Source: Polysphondylium violaceum (taxonomy: Eukaryota > Evosea > Eumycetozoa > Dictyosteliales > Dictyosteliaceae). Taken from it: a DNA stretch of 64,000 bases. Location of the stretch: positions 1 through 64,000 of the forward strand of contig AJWJ01000047.1 of NCBI GenBank assembly GCA_000277445.1, written 5' to 3'. The position numbers and the translations under genes were made by a program. Position 1 is the stretch's first letter; each line of letters opens with the position of its first letter. Below the pieces are notes generated by a model. That model saw only the letters and a list, made by a program, of their open reading frames with translations, ran no database searches and was not told the origin of the DNA. This document shows positions 52,696 to 64,000 of the stretch, piece after piece.

Positions 52696-53023
52696 TTTCT
52701 CTTGTTGGTAAAAAAAAGAATCGCGTAATTTGTTGTCGGATTTTGACAAAAAAGGTGACGAAGAAAAAAAAAAAATAAGAAAACTTTTGAAAAAAAAAAA
52801 ATAAGTCCTTCTGGCACTTTTTCATCCACATATGCAACTTTTTTATACTTGGTTTTATCGGAAACAATATATGCTTAGTTGGGGTTGTTTTGGTTCTTGA
52901 GTAATAAAGATTTTCTTTTTTTCCTTACCATTTAAACATTTATTGTTTGTCATAATAATCATTAGTCTTTTTTCATTTTTTTTCAAATTCATTTTTTTTA
53001 TCCACCCCCACTATTGACTCCTT

Positions 53024-53054
<31 letters not shown>

Positions 53055-53344
53055 GTAAAAGTCGACTTCATCGTGTGTAGCATTCTAGCAGCAACATCAT
53101 TACATTGATACAATAATAGTAATAATAGTAGATCACAATAACAATAACATTCAAAAATAACAATAATATATATCTACAACATATCTCTGATACTTTAGTA
53201 TAGACAATTAATCACACACAATAAACAACATAATAATAACAACAATAGTGATAGTAATTTAATAATAACGATCAATATATCAATATAGATAAATAATAAT
53301 ATTAATAATCGAGAAAACAAAAAGATATATATAAATATACAAAT
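52696..53344. other. intergenic with long T tract
   Basis: Upstream of the M28 peptidase gene. A T run of about 25 at 53030-53054 is followed by CA/AAT-rich sequence (53090-53340) that is probably the promoter and long A-rich leader. No gene. Confidence 0.5.
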
Positions 53345-55656
53345 ATGGGTATATTTAAAAATATTGATTATCATTTAATAATATCAATATTTGTATTTGT
53401 ATCAATATTTTCATTGTCTAGATACATTTATAATACACAATACAATGTAGTTAATGATAGCAACAACAATATACTTTTAGATGCCAATTCACAATTCTAT
53501 ATATATCAACAACAACAATTACGAAATTCACTTAATCACGTTGAATCAGATTTCAATCAAAAGAATGTAAACAATAAGAAACAAAACCCCAATATATTTG
53601 ATGTGGACGCTCATCAAGTGATTCGTCACACTGAAAACTTGATCGATATTGGTAATTCCAAACTAGTGTACGAAGAGAGTAGATCATTAGCACGTGACTA
53701 TATCAAAGAATACTTGATGACTAGTGGTGGCATTCCATCTGACAATATCATATTCAATAGATTCGAGTGGTCTGAAAGAAGAGCCGAAGGTAAAAACATC
53801 ACCACCACGACATGGACTGGTATCAATATAATGATTTGGTCCAACAGTAGCATAGCAGCACCCAACAAAAAGATTAGAGTCATTGGATCACACTATGACA
53901 CTGTTCATTGGGGTCTCAATCGTACCTCTGGTGCACATGACAATCTCTCTGGCACAGGTTTACTCATAGAGACTGCTATTCAATTTTATAGATACAATCA
54001 ATTTTTAAAGGAACAAGATACCACTGGTACCTATCAAGAGACACCCTATTTATTTGTATTATTTGATCAAGAGGAACCAGGTGCCCTTGGTAGTAAAAGT
54101 TTTATCGATTACTACAAGATCAAAAAGAACTCTTCCAAATATGCTTACTTTATCGACGTCGATGCCATTGGCTACAAGAATGCATTACCAATCATTCAAA
54201 CCTATCCCTACGAACACAACCATCAAACTCTCTTTTCACCCCGTTGGCTCGTTGATCGTATGATTCAGAGTGCCTATCAAGTTACACTTGATGGCATTGG
54301 TGTTGGTAATCCAAAGATTGGTTTATCACTCATGTATCAAGCCCACAGATATCATTTACTATCGATATCCTATCTCAGTGACGATGGTCCATTTACTTGG
54401 TCTGGTGTAGATTCTCTCCTTTTAACTGATTTGGATATCTTTTACGGAAAGAATCCAGACTATCACAAACAAACTGATCTTCCAAATAATTTAGATGCCG
54501 ATCATTTAAAGATTACTTCAAATATTTTATCTCATTTTTTACTTTCAACTATATCTGATTATTCTTTACCAAATATTGATTTAAAACAAAATAATAATAA
54601 TAATCAAATTATTAATAATAATAATAATAATAACAACAACAACAACAACAATAATAATAATATTTCACAATCTTTAAATAATCAATCCATTTGGAATAAT
54701 CCAATGTTACGTTTATTTAATCAATTATTCAATTCTCTTATTGATTTATTATTTAGTGGAAACAAACAATATTTATCAATTGGTCCACTTTGTCTTGGTT
54801 TCTTTGATTTAATTTCAATTTCTTTATTATTATTATCTATTATGTATGTAAAGGAAATAATTTTATATATTATTTTATAGTGTTATATTAATTATTATCT
54901 ATTATTATTATTATCTTAGTTACTATACTTCATTTAAATCTTATAGAGAAATTGTATTACAATATGAAAAACTTAGATATCAAAAAAGAAAAAGATTATA
55001 TAGAAAATCCAAAAACGATGCATCATCAGCTATGGGTACCGATCATGAAGAATCACCATCTGCTAGTGAAGTTGAAGATGTTGATATTGGTATGGATTCA
55101 AATAGCATTAACAATGTTGTTATTACACCATCACCATCAACTATTATTGAAACCAATGTTGGTGTTAGTTCCTTTGGCAGCAGTACAAGAAGTTTCTTTG
55201 ATTCTGTTAGAGGCCATAGAATTCTTTTTGTCCATTTATTAACTTTGGCAATTATATCTTTAATCGATACCGTCTATTCTTTTGAAATTATTTGTCTTGG
55301 ATTTTTAGCCCTCACCACTATTCATTGGCATAAATATAATATCAATATGATTACAAGTTTTATTTCTGGTGCTTTTTGTACCAATTTTATTGTATGTATA
55401 ATTTATTCTATCTATATATAAATAGTAATATTAATATTAATATTTTTATTTTTATTTTTGAATCTAATAGTATAAAGATATTTCACAAATGATATCACTT
55501 GGAAGAAAAGGTACTGGTTCTCAAGAACTCTCTCTTGGAATTTTTTTAACAATATATATTATCCATTCAATCTTAATTGTTATTTATGGATATGATCTTG
55601 GTAGAAAAAAAGTTGAATTAATTAAATTTCATACCGATAAAACCAAAACTCTCTAA
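53345..55656 (+). CDS. M28-family zinc metallopeptidase with C-terminal membrane helices
   Basis: Three exons, join(53345..54843,54920..55391,55471..55656), give 718 residues. A signal anchor (~residues 8-26) leads into an M28 aminopeptidase domain. Zinc ligands are visible as GSHYD (His183), GAHDNLSG (Asp199) and DQEEPGALGS (Glu243 general base, Glu244 ligand), with further catalytic-domain motifs DDGPF and DYHKQTD. The C-terminal ~230 residues hold about five hydrophobic helices broken by acidic/Ser loops and an Asn tract. The arrangement resembles ER metallopeptidase 1 (ERMP1/Fxna), with the active site facing the ER lumen. Substrate unknown. Family is firm, ERMP1 equivalence is inference. 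Confidence 0.87.
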
Positions 55657-56178
55657 TCCAAAAATATTTAAAAAAAAATTAAAAAAAAAAAACAAAGTAA
55701 TAGATAATTAATAATAATAACAGTAACAATAATAATAACAATGGTCTACCTTCCTAGCCTACCTTTTAATAATAAAAATTACACTAAAAATAATAGATTT
55801 TTTTTAATTTTTTTTATTTGACCATGAGGGATGGATAATCTAGATTATTGAAGAAGACCCAGTACTTCATGAAAAGTCTAACAATAAAAAGACTTGGATA
55901 TCATAAAAGAAATAAAAGAGAAAGATAGAAAATGAAATAAAAGCTATGATAGAAAGACATCATTATTATCAATACCCATATTTCTAATACGGTACTTTGA
56001 GGATACTCTGAGTAAAAATGTATAAAACAACAAGTAAACTTTTCTACCTTGCTTTTATTCATAGTTTTATAAAAATAAACGTATGATAAAAGAAAAAAAA
56101 AAAAGTTTATTTGTTTTGTGTTGCTGATAAGAGATATGGCAGATAAATGATATTTATTATGTATGGGATGAAAAAGAT
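55657..56178. other. convergent intergenic region
   Basis: 3' flanks of the M28 and Rheb genes. It has A-rich tracts after 55660 and AATAAA-like signals. No gene or clear structure. Confidence 0.5.
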
Positions 56179-56959
56179 TTACATTAATATACAACCTTCT
56201 TTTTGAGGTGGTTCAGTCTGCTGACTTTTTCCAACTTCATTTAAAATCTGTTTAAAAACTTCTTCAACATTTTCATTATTCTTCCCCGAACATTCGACAA
56301 ATGCACAATCCCATTCATTTGCTAAACTTTGTGCTTCCTCTTTACTAATAACTCTGTTGTGTTGTTGTGTATTGTAGACGTGTTAATAAAAAAAGTTCTT
56401 TCTTCTTCTTACTTCTTCTTCCTCCTCTCCTTCCTCCCTCTTCCCTCTCTTTTGTTTCTATGCACTTGAATTATTTGTATATATGCTTACCTTTCATTAA
56501 CTAAATCTGACTTATTACCCACCAACACTCTAGGTATCTTTTCAGTACCTAAACTATTTAAAATTTTATCATTTAATGCTTTTATTGTCTCTAGAGATGA
56601 TCTAGATGCAACACTATAAACCAATATATATCCATGAATACCAATAGAGTATTTATTATTTAAAATAGAATATTCATCCTAATAATATATATCACGAATG
56701 AGATTATGTTAGTATCAATTTAGAATATAAATATATAAACAGTAGTAGACATATGATAAGATCTTACTTGACCCGCTGTATCAATAATTTCGGTTGCATA
56801 TTCTTGACCTTGGTGTTTAATTATTTTTTTATAAGTGTTTTCAATGGTAGGATTATAAGTGTCTGGTGAATGATTCTCTACAAATTGAATTGTAATCGTT
56901 GACTTTCCAACTGCTCTAAATCCCATTACGCAAATCTTTCTTTGTTTAGGTGGTGGCAT
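56179..56959 (-). CDS. rheb: small GTPase Rheb
   Basis: Three exons, complement(join(56179..56353,56491..56678,56768..56959)), give 184 residues, the standard Rheb length. Nucleotide motifs: GFRAVGKST (with the Rheb-specific Arg where Ras has Gly12), effector loop YNPTIENTYKK, DTAGQDEYSI, NKSD and a degenerate CSGK for SAK. It ends with the CaaX box CILM, so farnesylation and endomembrane attachment are expected. Rheb-GTP activates TORC1 on lysosomes; TSC2 is its GAP. Both introns close in frame. Homology to animal Rheb is clear throughout, including PTIENT and GYILVYSV. Confidence 0.96.
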
Positions 56960-57252
56960 TTTGTGTGTATGTGTATATATATATAGGTATGAAATGTGTT
57001 GTGTATAGAATAGAGTTTATAAATGTTTATAGATCTATATCAAAAGAGTATTATAGATGTCTTTGTATCTCGCGTCTGACAGAGTAATAGATATTTATAT
57101 ATTATTATTGGAATACGATTTAATTTTATAAAAAAAAAAATGAATGAGAATGAATAGATTATTTTTTTTTTTTTTTTTTATTAAAAAATTAAATTTGTTT
57201 ATGACAACGAAATTATATAAAAAGTGTAGGGAAAAAAAAGTGTACACTTGGG

Positions 57253-57304
57253 GTGTGTATGTGTGTGTATGTGTGTGTATGTGTGTGTATGTGTGTGTAT
57301 GTAT
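57253..57304. repeat. GTGTGTGTAT decamer tandem repeat
   Basis: Four exact in-register copies of GTGTGTGTAT at 57261-57300 with partial copies on both sides. Confidence 0.9.
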
Positions 57305-58153
57305 TGGTGTAAATGTAAATGTGTTATAAACTAATCGTAATGGTATGGATCCGAAAGAGATATAATTTTGATTGAAAAAAATTAAAAAAAAACCAATAAA
57401 AAAAAAAAATTAAAAAAAATTAAAAAAAAAGACACCCTGTCTCTTTTGGTTTCTTTTTTCACTGTGTTTAGATTTTTTTACTCTTTTGAATCTAAATCCT
57501 CCATTCATTTAGAACACTCGAACCCATTCGACACATCATCAATGGAAAATTAATAAACAGTTAATAGTAATTGATAAAAAAAAATAGCTTCCATTTTTAA
57601 TGTAGATTAAACTCAACCACATTCTTTCTTTATATATTGTATTCTATATTATTTGTCGAAATTTTTTTTTTGTCTGGAAATAATACAAATACAAAGATAG
57701 AAAAGGGCGACAAAAAAAAGTATTTACAAATTAATCATCCCTATTGTTCAATATTATTATTCCCTCATATTAGATATTATTATTATCTCGTGAACGTTCT
57801 TTTACTCATAAATGGGGCATTGATTATCAATTTAATTGAAAAAATATCTTGGGCATACCATCCAAATTGTTTGGAAAGGCCCACATCACAGTTTTTGACA
57901 TTTACACCCCCTTGCGCCCTCTTTCTTTTTTTAGCACCCTCACAAAATGAAAAAATAAAAAAATAAAAAAAAAATAAAAAAACTCTTTTTTAAAAAAAAA
58001 AAATCTGTTATTTTTTTTTTTGTAAAAAACTCCTCACCTTAGCTGTTTTGCATGTGAGCACAATAACAAAAACACAACATTTTTCAGCAGAGAATACTCA
58101 AGAAATAAGAAAAACTGTATTATAGTAAACACAAAACCCTTCCCAAACTTTAG

Positions 58154-58714
58154 GTAAGTCATCACATTTACACTGCTTACTGTTTTATTTTAAAAAAGAA
58201 TCCATCGGCCAACCATCTATCTCTATCAATTTTTGGATGGATTCATACCCCCTTTTAAAACATGGGATGATATGAATAAACATCACAATTATCTTAGTAA
58301 TCACACTCACACACTCACACACTCACACTCACACACTCACACTCACACAGACACACAAACAATCATTCTCGATTTATCATTGTTACTATGTGTATATTAT
58401 AAACACAATCTAGATTTTTTACGAAAAAAAAAATTAAATTTTGGTAACCCCACATCCTAAACACACAACCACACACACAATATTTACACTCACAAATATC
58501 TTTGCGTTTTTTTTTTAAAATTTTTAATTTTTTGATAAATGATCACACCAATCATATACGTTCCTCTTTTATAATATTATTATATTAATCTAAAGACACA
58601 CATCTACATCTTATCTCAGACACACACACACACACACACACACAAATATATATTTTATTATTTTCCTATTAGTCATTGTCATCATTGTTTCTTTTTTTTT
58701 TTTTTGTATAATAG
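58154..58714 (+). other. possible 5'-leader intron
   Basis: AG followed by GTAAGT at 58154 is a consensus donor, and a run of T then GTATAATAG ending at 58714 is a strong acceptor. Spliced out, this would bring a leader exon to 335 bases before the start at 59050. It is longer than the other introns here (561 bases). Inference only; transcript data would decide. Confidence 0.3.
58301..58357. repeat. CACTCA/CACACTCA repeat
   Basis: Irregular alternation of CACTCA and CACACTCA units, ending in CA dinucleotides. A pure (CA)n tract of 26 bases lies 260 bases further on (58619-58644). Confidence 0.85.
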
Positions 58715-59049
58715 ATTAGAGATATAACAACACAAATCAAATCAAAATAACAACAAATATAATCAATATAATTTATATCTATTATTCTTATTAATTAAAT
58801 TGATTGTATAATATTATTTATGGTGTTTGATGTCGTGGCTGTTGTATAAAATATAATATAAATATAAATCATAATTTTTAACACAACGACAACATTTAAT
58901 TTATTTATTTACATAGTGTAATAATAGTAATTATATAACAAAAGTTTTTTTAAAAACTATTAATCATTATAGTAGTAGTTGTAGTAATAGTTTAGAAAAA
59001 AAACAAAAACAAAAAAAAAAAAAGTCATAATAATAATAGTAATAAAAAG

Positions 59050-62000
59050 ATGACGGATCAAATTACTTTAAAAGTAAGATTGGTGGATAAAAAAGTATTT
59101 AAAAAATTTCAATTTTATCCAAAAAAGACAGTCAAAGAGGCAAGATTATTCATTGCCAATGAACTCGAAGTAGACGCAGAGACATATGGCTTGTTTTTAC
59201 CACCCAAAGATGATCAAAATGGTGTTTGGTTTAGAGACGATTATCCATTGGATTTCTATGGATTAGAGGGTGAAACCGATCAAAAGGAATCGGTTTTATT
59301 TACATCCAAAGACTCGCCCATGATGGAGTTTGTGGAATTTAAAAAACGTTTTAGACCAATTAAAGTTGCCAAAGGTGATAATCAATACAAGACAGTAATG
59401 GTAGATGACACTATGAACGTCGTCGAAGTCATTAAAAACATTGTCACTCAGGTACCCATTCAATCAGCTATTACCGAAGAGAAATTGTTTGCAATGAATG
59501 TAGACGAAGTTGAAGTACTCTCTGGTGATATGACTATTAGAGAACAAGGTTATGTTGGTGAATGTACCACTGGTCTATTGAAAACCTCCAAACAAGATAT
59601 TCATCTCTATGTCCAAGTGCCCTACTTTGAGGGTTGGCTCATGAGAAAACGTGGTGGAGGTTTAATGAAAGGCCTCAAGAATTGGAATAAACGTTGGTAT
59701 ACACTTAAAAAGAATAAACTTATCTATTATAAAGCCAAAAATGTTGGTACAGAAATGGGTTGTATTTTAATGAAAACCGTTCAAGCTGTTAGACCTGCAA
59801 GAGAAGTTTTAGATATACCTTCAAAATATTCTAAAGTAAATATATTTATATTTATTGTTATTATTATTATTATTATTATTATTGTTTAACTAGATTATTA
59901 ATAATCTAATATATTACAATTTTAGATGTGTTTTGAAATTGTTACACCAGCAAGAACATTTGTAATGTTAGCATCAAATGTAAATGAAATGAAAAAATGG
60001 GTAGAGATTTTAGATTTCTCTCGTAGAATGTTTGCATATGAAACTCATTTCTTTGGCGTTGCATCAAAGAAATTACAAGAGGGTGGTGGTGGTTCACGTT
60101 TGTCTTTGGCAAGTACAAGAGAACCACGTAAAAAGAATGGTAATAATAATAATGACGATGATTCAGATTATGATTCAGATTATGATGATGATGAATCTAG
60201 TGATTCTGCTGCCGCTGCTCAAGCTGCTCAAGCTCAAGCTGCCAAAGAAAAAGCTTTACAAAAAGAAAAAGAAGCAGAGATTGCCAAGGCCAAAGAACTC
60301 TTACAAAAACAACAAGCTGAAATGGAAGAACTCGAGAGAAAGAAAAAGATTGAACAAGAGATTCAACTTGCTAAACAACAAGAGGAAGAACAAGAAAGAA
60401 TACGTCAAGAGGAAAAGAGACAAGAGGAAGCTAGAAAGATTCAAGAGGAACAAGAGCTCTTACAAAAACAACAAGAGGAATTTATTGCCAAACAACAACA
60501 ACTTGAATGGGAAAAACAAAAACAACTTCAAGATCAATTGGAAGAGGACAGAAGATTAGAAGAACTCATGCTTCAAATGGAAGAGGATCAAGAGGAAAGA
60601 ATTCGTATCAAGGAAGAACAAGAACGTGCTGAACAAGAAAAACTTGAAAACCTTGAAAAGATTAAAGTTGAACAAGAAAAGTTGGCTCAAGAACAATTGA
60701 GAATCGCCCAAGAACAAGAACGTATTAAAGAGGAAAAAGAAAGAGAGGAAAAGGAACGTGTAGAAAGAGAGGAACAAATTAGAGTTGAAAAAGAAAGAAA
60801 ACAAGAAGAGGAAAGAAAACAAGAGGAAATTAGAATTGAACAAGAAAGAATCCTTGAACAACAAAAGCAAGAATTGATTCGTTTGGAAAAAGAAAGAGAA
60901 GAACAAGAAAGAGTTGAACAAGAAAAAGAACAAGAAAGAGTTAGAGTTGAATTGGAAAAGATTGCAATCATTGAAAAGGAAAAGCAATTGGCACTTGAAC
61001 AACAACAAAGAGAAGAAGAAGAAGAAAGATTAAGATTAGAACAAGAGCAAGAGGATGAAGAACTTGATATGGATGAGTTTGAAAGAGAAGAAGAAGAAAG
61101 AGAAAGACAAGAATTGGCCTCAAAGAGACTTAGATCTCTTCAAGCTCGTTTAGAATCTGTTGCTATTGAAACTCCTGAATTAAAATTCCTTCTTTCCGAT
61201 CAAATGAATGTTGAATCTGCTGAACTTTTATTATTATCTTGGGCAAATTATATAGTTTCATCAAATAATAATAATAGCAACAATGCCTTATCATCAATAA
61301 ATGATGAGTCAAATAGTGGCAGCAGCAATAGCAGCAATAGTAACAGTGGCAGCAATCATAATTTAACAATGGCAACTGCATCATTATCATCATCTGCCGC
61401 TACATCATTTTCACCATGTACAGCAACTTTGGCTACCACAGGATCAGCTTCTACTTCATCAGTATCATTTGGATCAACTACTGGCAATGCTACAGCTTTA
61501 CGTTTTGCTACAGCATCTGTCGTCCCACAAATTAAAGATCTTAAATCTGTGGAAGCTAATCTTGAACTCTATGCTCATTTACTCCATAAACTTGAGCCCG
61601 AAGAATTTAATTTATCACAATATCAAGCATTGTCAAGCACTCAAGAAAAGGCTCAATTTATTGAAGCTGCCCTTGTTAGAGTTGGCATCACTTCGGTCAC
61701 TGCCGAACTCCTTCTCTCCAACGATAGTGAGGCTCATCTCAATGTCCTCCTCACCATCTATGAAGAAGTTGGTGGTAGTTGGATTGAAGATTTCCAAACT
61801 CAAGTCGTATCAAAGAGAACCTTTGCCTCAAAATACATTGCTCAAATTTTATCAAATGTTGCTGGCCTCGTTATTCCTTCATCTCCCTATGATTTACTTG
61901 CCACTCTTGTCAATGGTGATGTACTCTGTGAACTCATCAACAAGGTTTATCCAGGTACCATTGATGAACGTGTCATCCAACGTACAAAGAGTCCAAAATC

Positions 62001-63294
62001 TTCATTCAAGAACCTCCATTTGGCATACAGTGCTTCCGTTGCCCTTGGCGCCAAACACAACGAACCAATCACCAGTATTGTTGAAGACATGAATTCAACC
62101 ACCCTTCACAATATCACTTGGTCCATCGTCGAAACTTGTTTATTACAATCTGCCGATCCAACCAAAAACAGACATCTCTTCCATCTCCTTCGTGCCGAAA
62201 CCAGAAATGCTTTTATTGCCCTCGACAAGGAAAAGATTATGCTCCGTTGGTTCAATTATCATCTCAGAAAATCAAGCAGTCGTTCCATCAACAATTTCAC
62301 AGACGATGTTGAGGATTGTGAAAACTATGCCTATCTCTTTGATATCCTCGCACCAAAGATTAGTAGAAAGAATGAAATTCTCAAAGAAAACGATTGGGAA
62401 AAAAGAGCAGAAATCGTATTGGACATGGCCTCAAAGATTGGTTGTATGCCACTCTTGACCGCTCGTGATATTGTCGAAACAGAGAATAGTCAACTCAACA
62501 AACTCTTTGTTGCCGATATTATGCGTGTACTCCATGGTCTTCCACAATACCAATTCCGTGTCGATGTCGAACAAGTTGATGATCAAGTACAAAAATCAAA
62601 AGAACAAAGCAACAATGACACTGAACTCTTGCAATGGGTCAACAGTTTGGGTGTATCAGACGTTGAAATTAAATCAATTCTCGATGACTTTAAATCTGGT
62701 TTATTGTTTATAAAGATTTTTGACAAAGTTACTCCAGCCGGTACCGTAGATCCCAAGAAGCTAAAGGTCAATCCATCAAGTGTTTTCCGTATGGTTGAAC
62801 TTTGTAATTATACAATGGAAATTTGTCATAAACTCAAGCTCAATTTGGCTGGTATCGCCGGTACAGATTTAGTCAACGGTGATCTTCGTGCCAATAGAGC
62901 CATTTTAAATCAAATTCGTCGTCATATTGGTGAAAAGACCACTGTCGATATTGTAACCTCGAATCAATCCACTGCACTCAAATGGGCCAATGGCAAGGTT
63001 GTAAATGATAAAGTAAAAGGAATTCAAAGTTTCAAAGATCAATTCCTTCAAAATGGTTTATTCCTTTTGGAGCTTTTGGCTGCCATTGAACAATCCTCTG
63101 TAGATAAACAAAATATTACCCCTGGTGTTAGCGAAGATCAACAAGAAAAGAATGCTCGTTACTTTTTATCTTGTGCTTGGAGTGTTGGTATTCCTTTACA
63201 AGTATTATGGGAAGATGTTCAAAAAGTTAGATCAAAAGCAATTAAACATATTATTGAAACTCTTCAACAATTTGATCAACAATTAAAAAAATAA
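59050..63294 (+). CDS. talin F0/F1-like, PH, coiled coil and fimbrin-type CH protein
   Basis: Two exons, join(59050..59835,59926..63294), give 1384 residues. Residues 1-180 match the talin head F0 and F1 ubiquitin-like folds: an ETYGLFLPPKDD...GVWF block, then FKKRFRPIKV...VMVDDTMNVVEVI. A PH domain (~193-305, GWLMRKRGGG, WNKRWYTLKK) is interrupted by the only intron. A Glu/Gln/Arg coiled coil spans ~370-670. A CH-like domain split by an Asn/Ser/Thr insert comes next (~700-880). Then four CH domains in fimbrin order: PGTIDERVIQ (CH1), LRWFNYHL (CH2), LQWVNSLGV (CH3) and LKWANGKV (CH4). Two tandem CH pairs usually bundle actin. The protein should join membrane lipids, via PH, to F-actin. Codons in the CH part are C-rich, suggesting high expression. 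Confidence 0.88.
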
Positions 63295-63787
63295 AATAAA
63301 TAAATAATAAAAGTTTTGTGTAGTTTAATTTAATAATAAGAATCAAAGATTGTTTCATTATTTGTTTTTTTTTTTTCTTTCATTTTGATTTTTTATTGGA
63401 CAAAAAGTTTGTAATAAGTAGGTAAAACTATCACCTCTTCTCGTACATTCCATCTAAACTTTTAGAACAATGTATTTATCACCGAGCTTTGGATTAGTGC
63501 TAAAAATTCTTACATCATTTGTAAAGGATGTAATGAATGTTATGTTTTTAATGGTGATTGGAGATTCAATGAAAATTTTTGAATTTTTTTACCTAGATTT
63601 GTATCTGGATATTTTTTGTAAAAAAGTGTGGGAAATCTGTTTTTATTGAGGATTTTTTTTAAATTTTTTAAAATTTATAAATAGCATCATGAAATTAAAT
63701 TTATCACAATCATTTGTTTCTTTCGATTGATCAATAGTTCAATTTTTTTTAATATTATTAATCTATCTCTCTTATAAACTTTAAACT
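63295..63787. promoter_or_regulatory. intergenic; TATAAATA box before the last gene
   Basis: 3' flank of the large gene with AATAAA just after the stop, then the promoter of the following secreted-protein gene. A TATAAATA box lies at 63676-63683, 105 bases before the ATG, with a T run ahead of it, the classic amoeba promoter layout. An ATG at 63689 opens a 13-codon frame ending at TGA, a possible upstream ORF if the leader includes it. Confidence 0.5.
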
Positions 63788-64000
63788 ATGAAGACTTTTA
63801 TTACACTCTTTATATTGGTTTTAGTATTTTGGATTAGCTTTAATGGGGCACAAGATAGTCATGATCATGATCATGAACATGAAGAATGTTTTGCTTGTAA
63901 AAATTTAAATGATTATGATTGTAAGGGTTGTATTGACAGTATGTGTTCCCCAGTTGCTTTTAATTCCACTGAATATCAATGTATTGTGCCAAAGGGGGTT
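63788..64000 (+). CDS. secreted Cys-rich protein, 5' part only
   Basis: Runs off the right edge after 71 codons. It starts with a clear signal peptide (MKTFITLFILVLVFWISF) and continues with an Asp/His run (DSHDHDHDHEHEE) and a Cys-rich segment (CFACKNLNDYDCKGC, then IDSMCSP). The His/Asp run could bind metal. It looks like one of the small Cys-rich secreted or PSI-like proteins of social amoebae, but the part seen is too short to place. Confidence 0.7.
   Translation, partial: MKTFITLFILVLVFWISFNGAQDSHDHDHEHEECFACKNLNDYDCKGCIDSMCSPVAFNSTEYQCIVPKGV

Larger units (their letters stand above)
56960..59049. other. 2.1-kb gap with GT and CA microsatellites, possible 5'UTR intron
   Basis: The longest gene-free stretch of the window, upstream of both Rheb (-) and the talin/fimbrin-like gene (+). 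It holds a GTGTGTGTAT decamer repeat (57253-57304), CACTCA-type repeats (58301-58357), (CA)n (58619-58644) and many poly-A/T runs. Short open frames here are repeat-driven and not supported as genes. A GTAAGT donor at 58154 and a T-rich acceptor ending at 58714 could bound an intron in the leader of the downstream gene. Confidence 0.55.

Noticed and set aside
57144-58460. Three short plus-strand open frames
   Set aside because: They consist of repeat-coded residues (Cys/Val, Thr/His) and T-rich sequence, lack good starts and splice sites, and match no family I know.
60556-61008. Long antisense open frame, Phe/Leu/Ser-rich
   Set aside because: It is the complement of the Glu/Gln/Arg coiled coil; antisense of such codons gives Leu, Phe and Ser without stops.

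Overview
The window is eukaryotic nuclear DNA from a social amoeba (dictyostelid). The evidence is a strongly AT-rich background, long homopolymer and ATT/AAT tracts, Asn- and Gln-rich runs inside proteins, short AT-rich GT-AG introns of mostly 35-130 bases, and gene families typical of the group (hybrid histidine kinases, ComC/EGF membrane proteins, VIT/vWA proteins). I cannot name the species from sequence alone. I see no bacterial-style operons, CRISPR array, rRNA, convincing tRNA or transposon.

Layout, left to right. 1-1308 has no gene I can support. 1309-15175 carries five minus-strand genes: a VIT/vWA protein, a single-pass secretory-pathway protein of unknown function, a seven-helix membrane protein, a short CARMIL-like leucine-rich-repeat protein and a hybrid histidine kinase. 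15832-16591 (+) is a small coiled-coil protein and 16638-19193 (-) a probably mitochondrial DEAD-box helicase. Then come two tandem paralogous SAM/BTB proteins (19738-23716, +), a mitochondrial carrier and a DJ-1/Hsp31-type protein (both -). 26398-36144 (-) holds a very large ZFC3H1-like zinc-finger protein and the Rab3GAP catalytic subunit. 36845-37393 (+) is a MOSC-domain protein, followed on the minus strand by proteasome subunit alpha-2, a PH-domain protein and a ComC-like EGF membrane protein. 46027-55656 (+) has a BAR/RasGAP-like protein, a second ComC-like protein with leucine-rich repeats and a membrane-anchored M28 peptidase. Rheb (-) follows, then a 2.1 kb gap, then a 1384-residue cytoskeletal protein (59050-63294, +) and the start of a small secreted protein cut by the window edge.

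The genes are mostly unrelated housekeeping and signalling genes. A loose theme is cytoskeleton and membrane signalling: the CARMIL-like protein, the BAR/RasGAP-like protein, the PH protein, Rab3GAP1, Rheb and the talin-head/PH/fimbrin protein. Exon structures were worked out by hand from reading frame and GT-AG sites; nearly all close perfectly in frame. The exception is the 3' end of the ZFC3H1-like gene, where the last apparent exon cannot be joined by a normal intron.

Most interesting items: (1) a protein with talin F0/F1-like domains, a PH domain, a long coiled coil and a full four-CH fimbrin core, plus an extra split CH-like domain; (2) GTGCAC-centred dyads in front of both tandem BTB paralogs; (3) a BAR protein with a RasGAP-like fold that lacks the arginine-finger motif; (4) the damaged-looking end of the ZFC3H1-like gene; (5) two ComC-type receptors with the same C-terminal module but different ectodomains.
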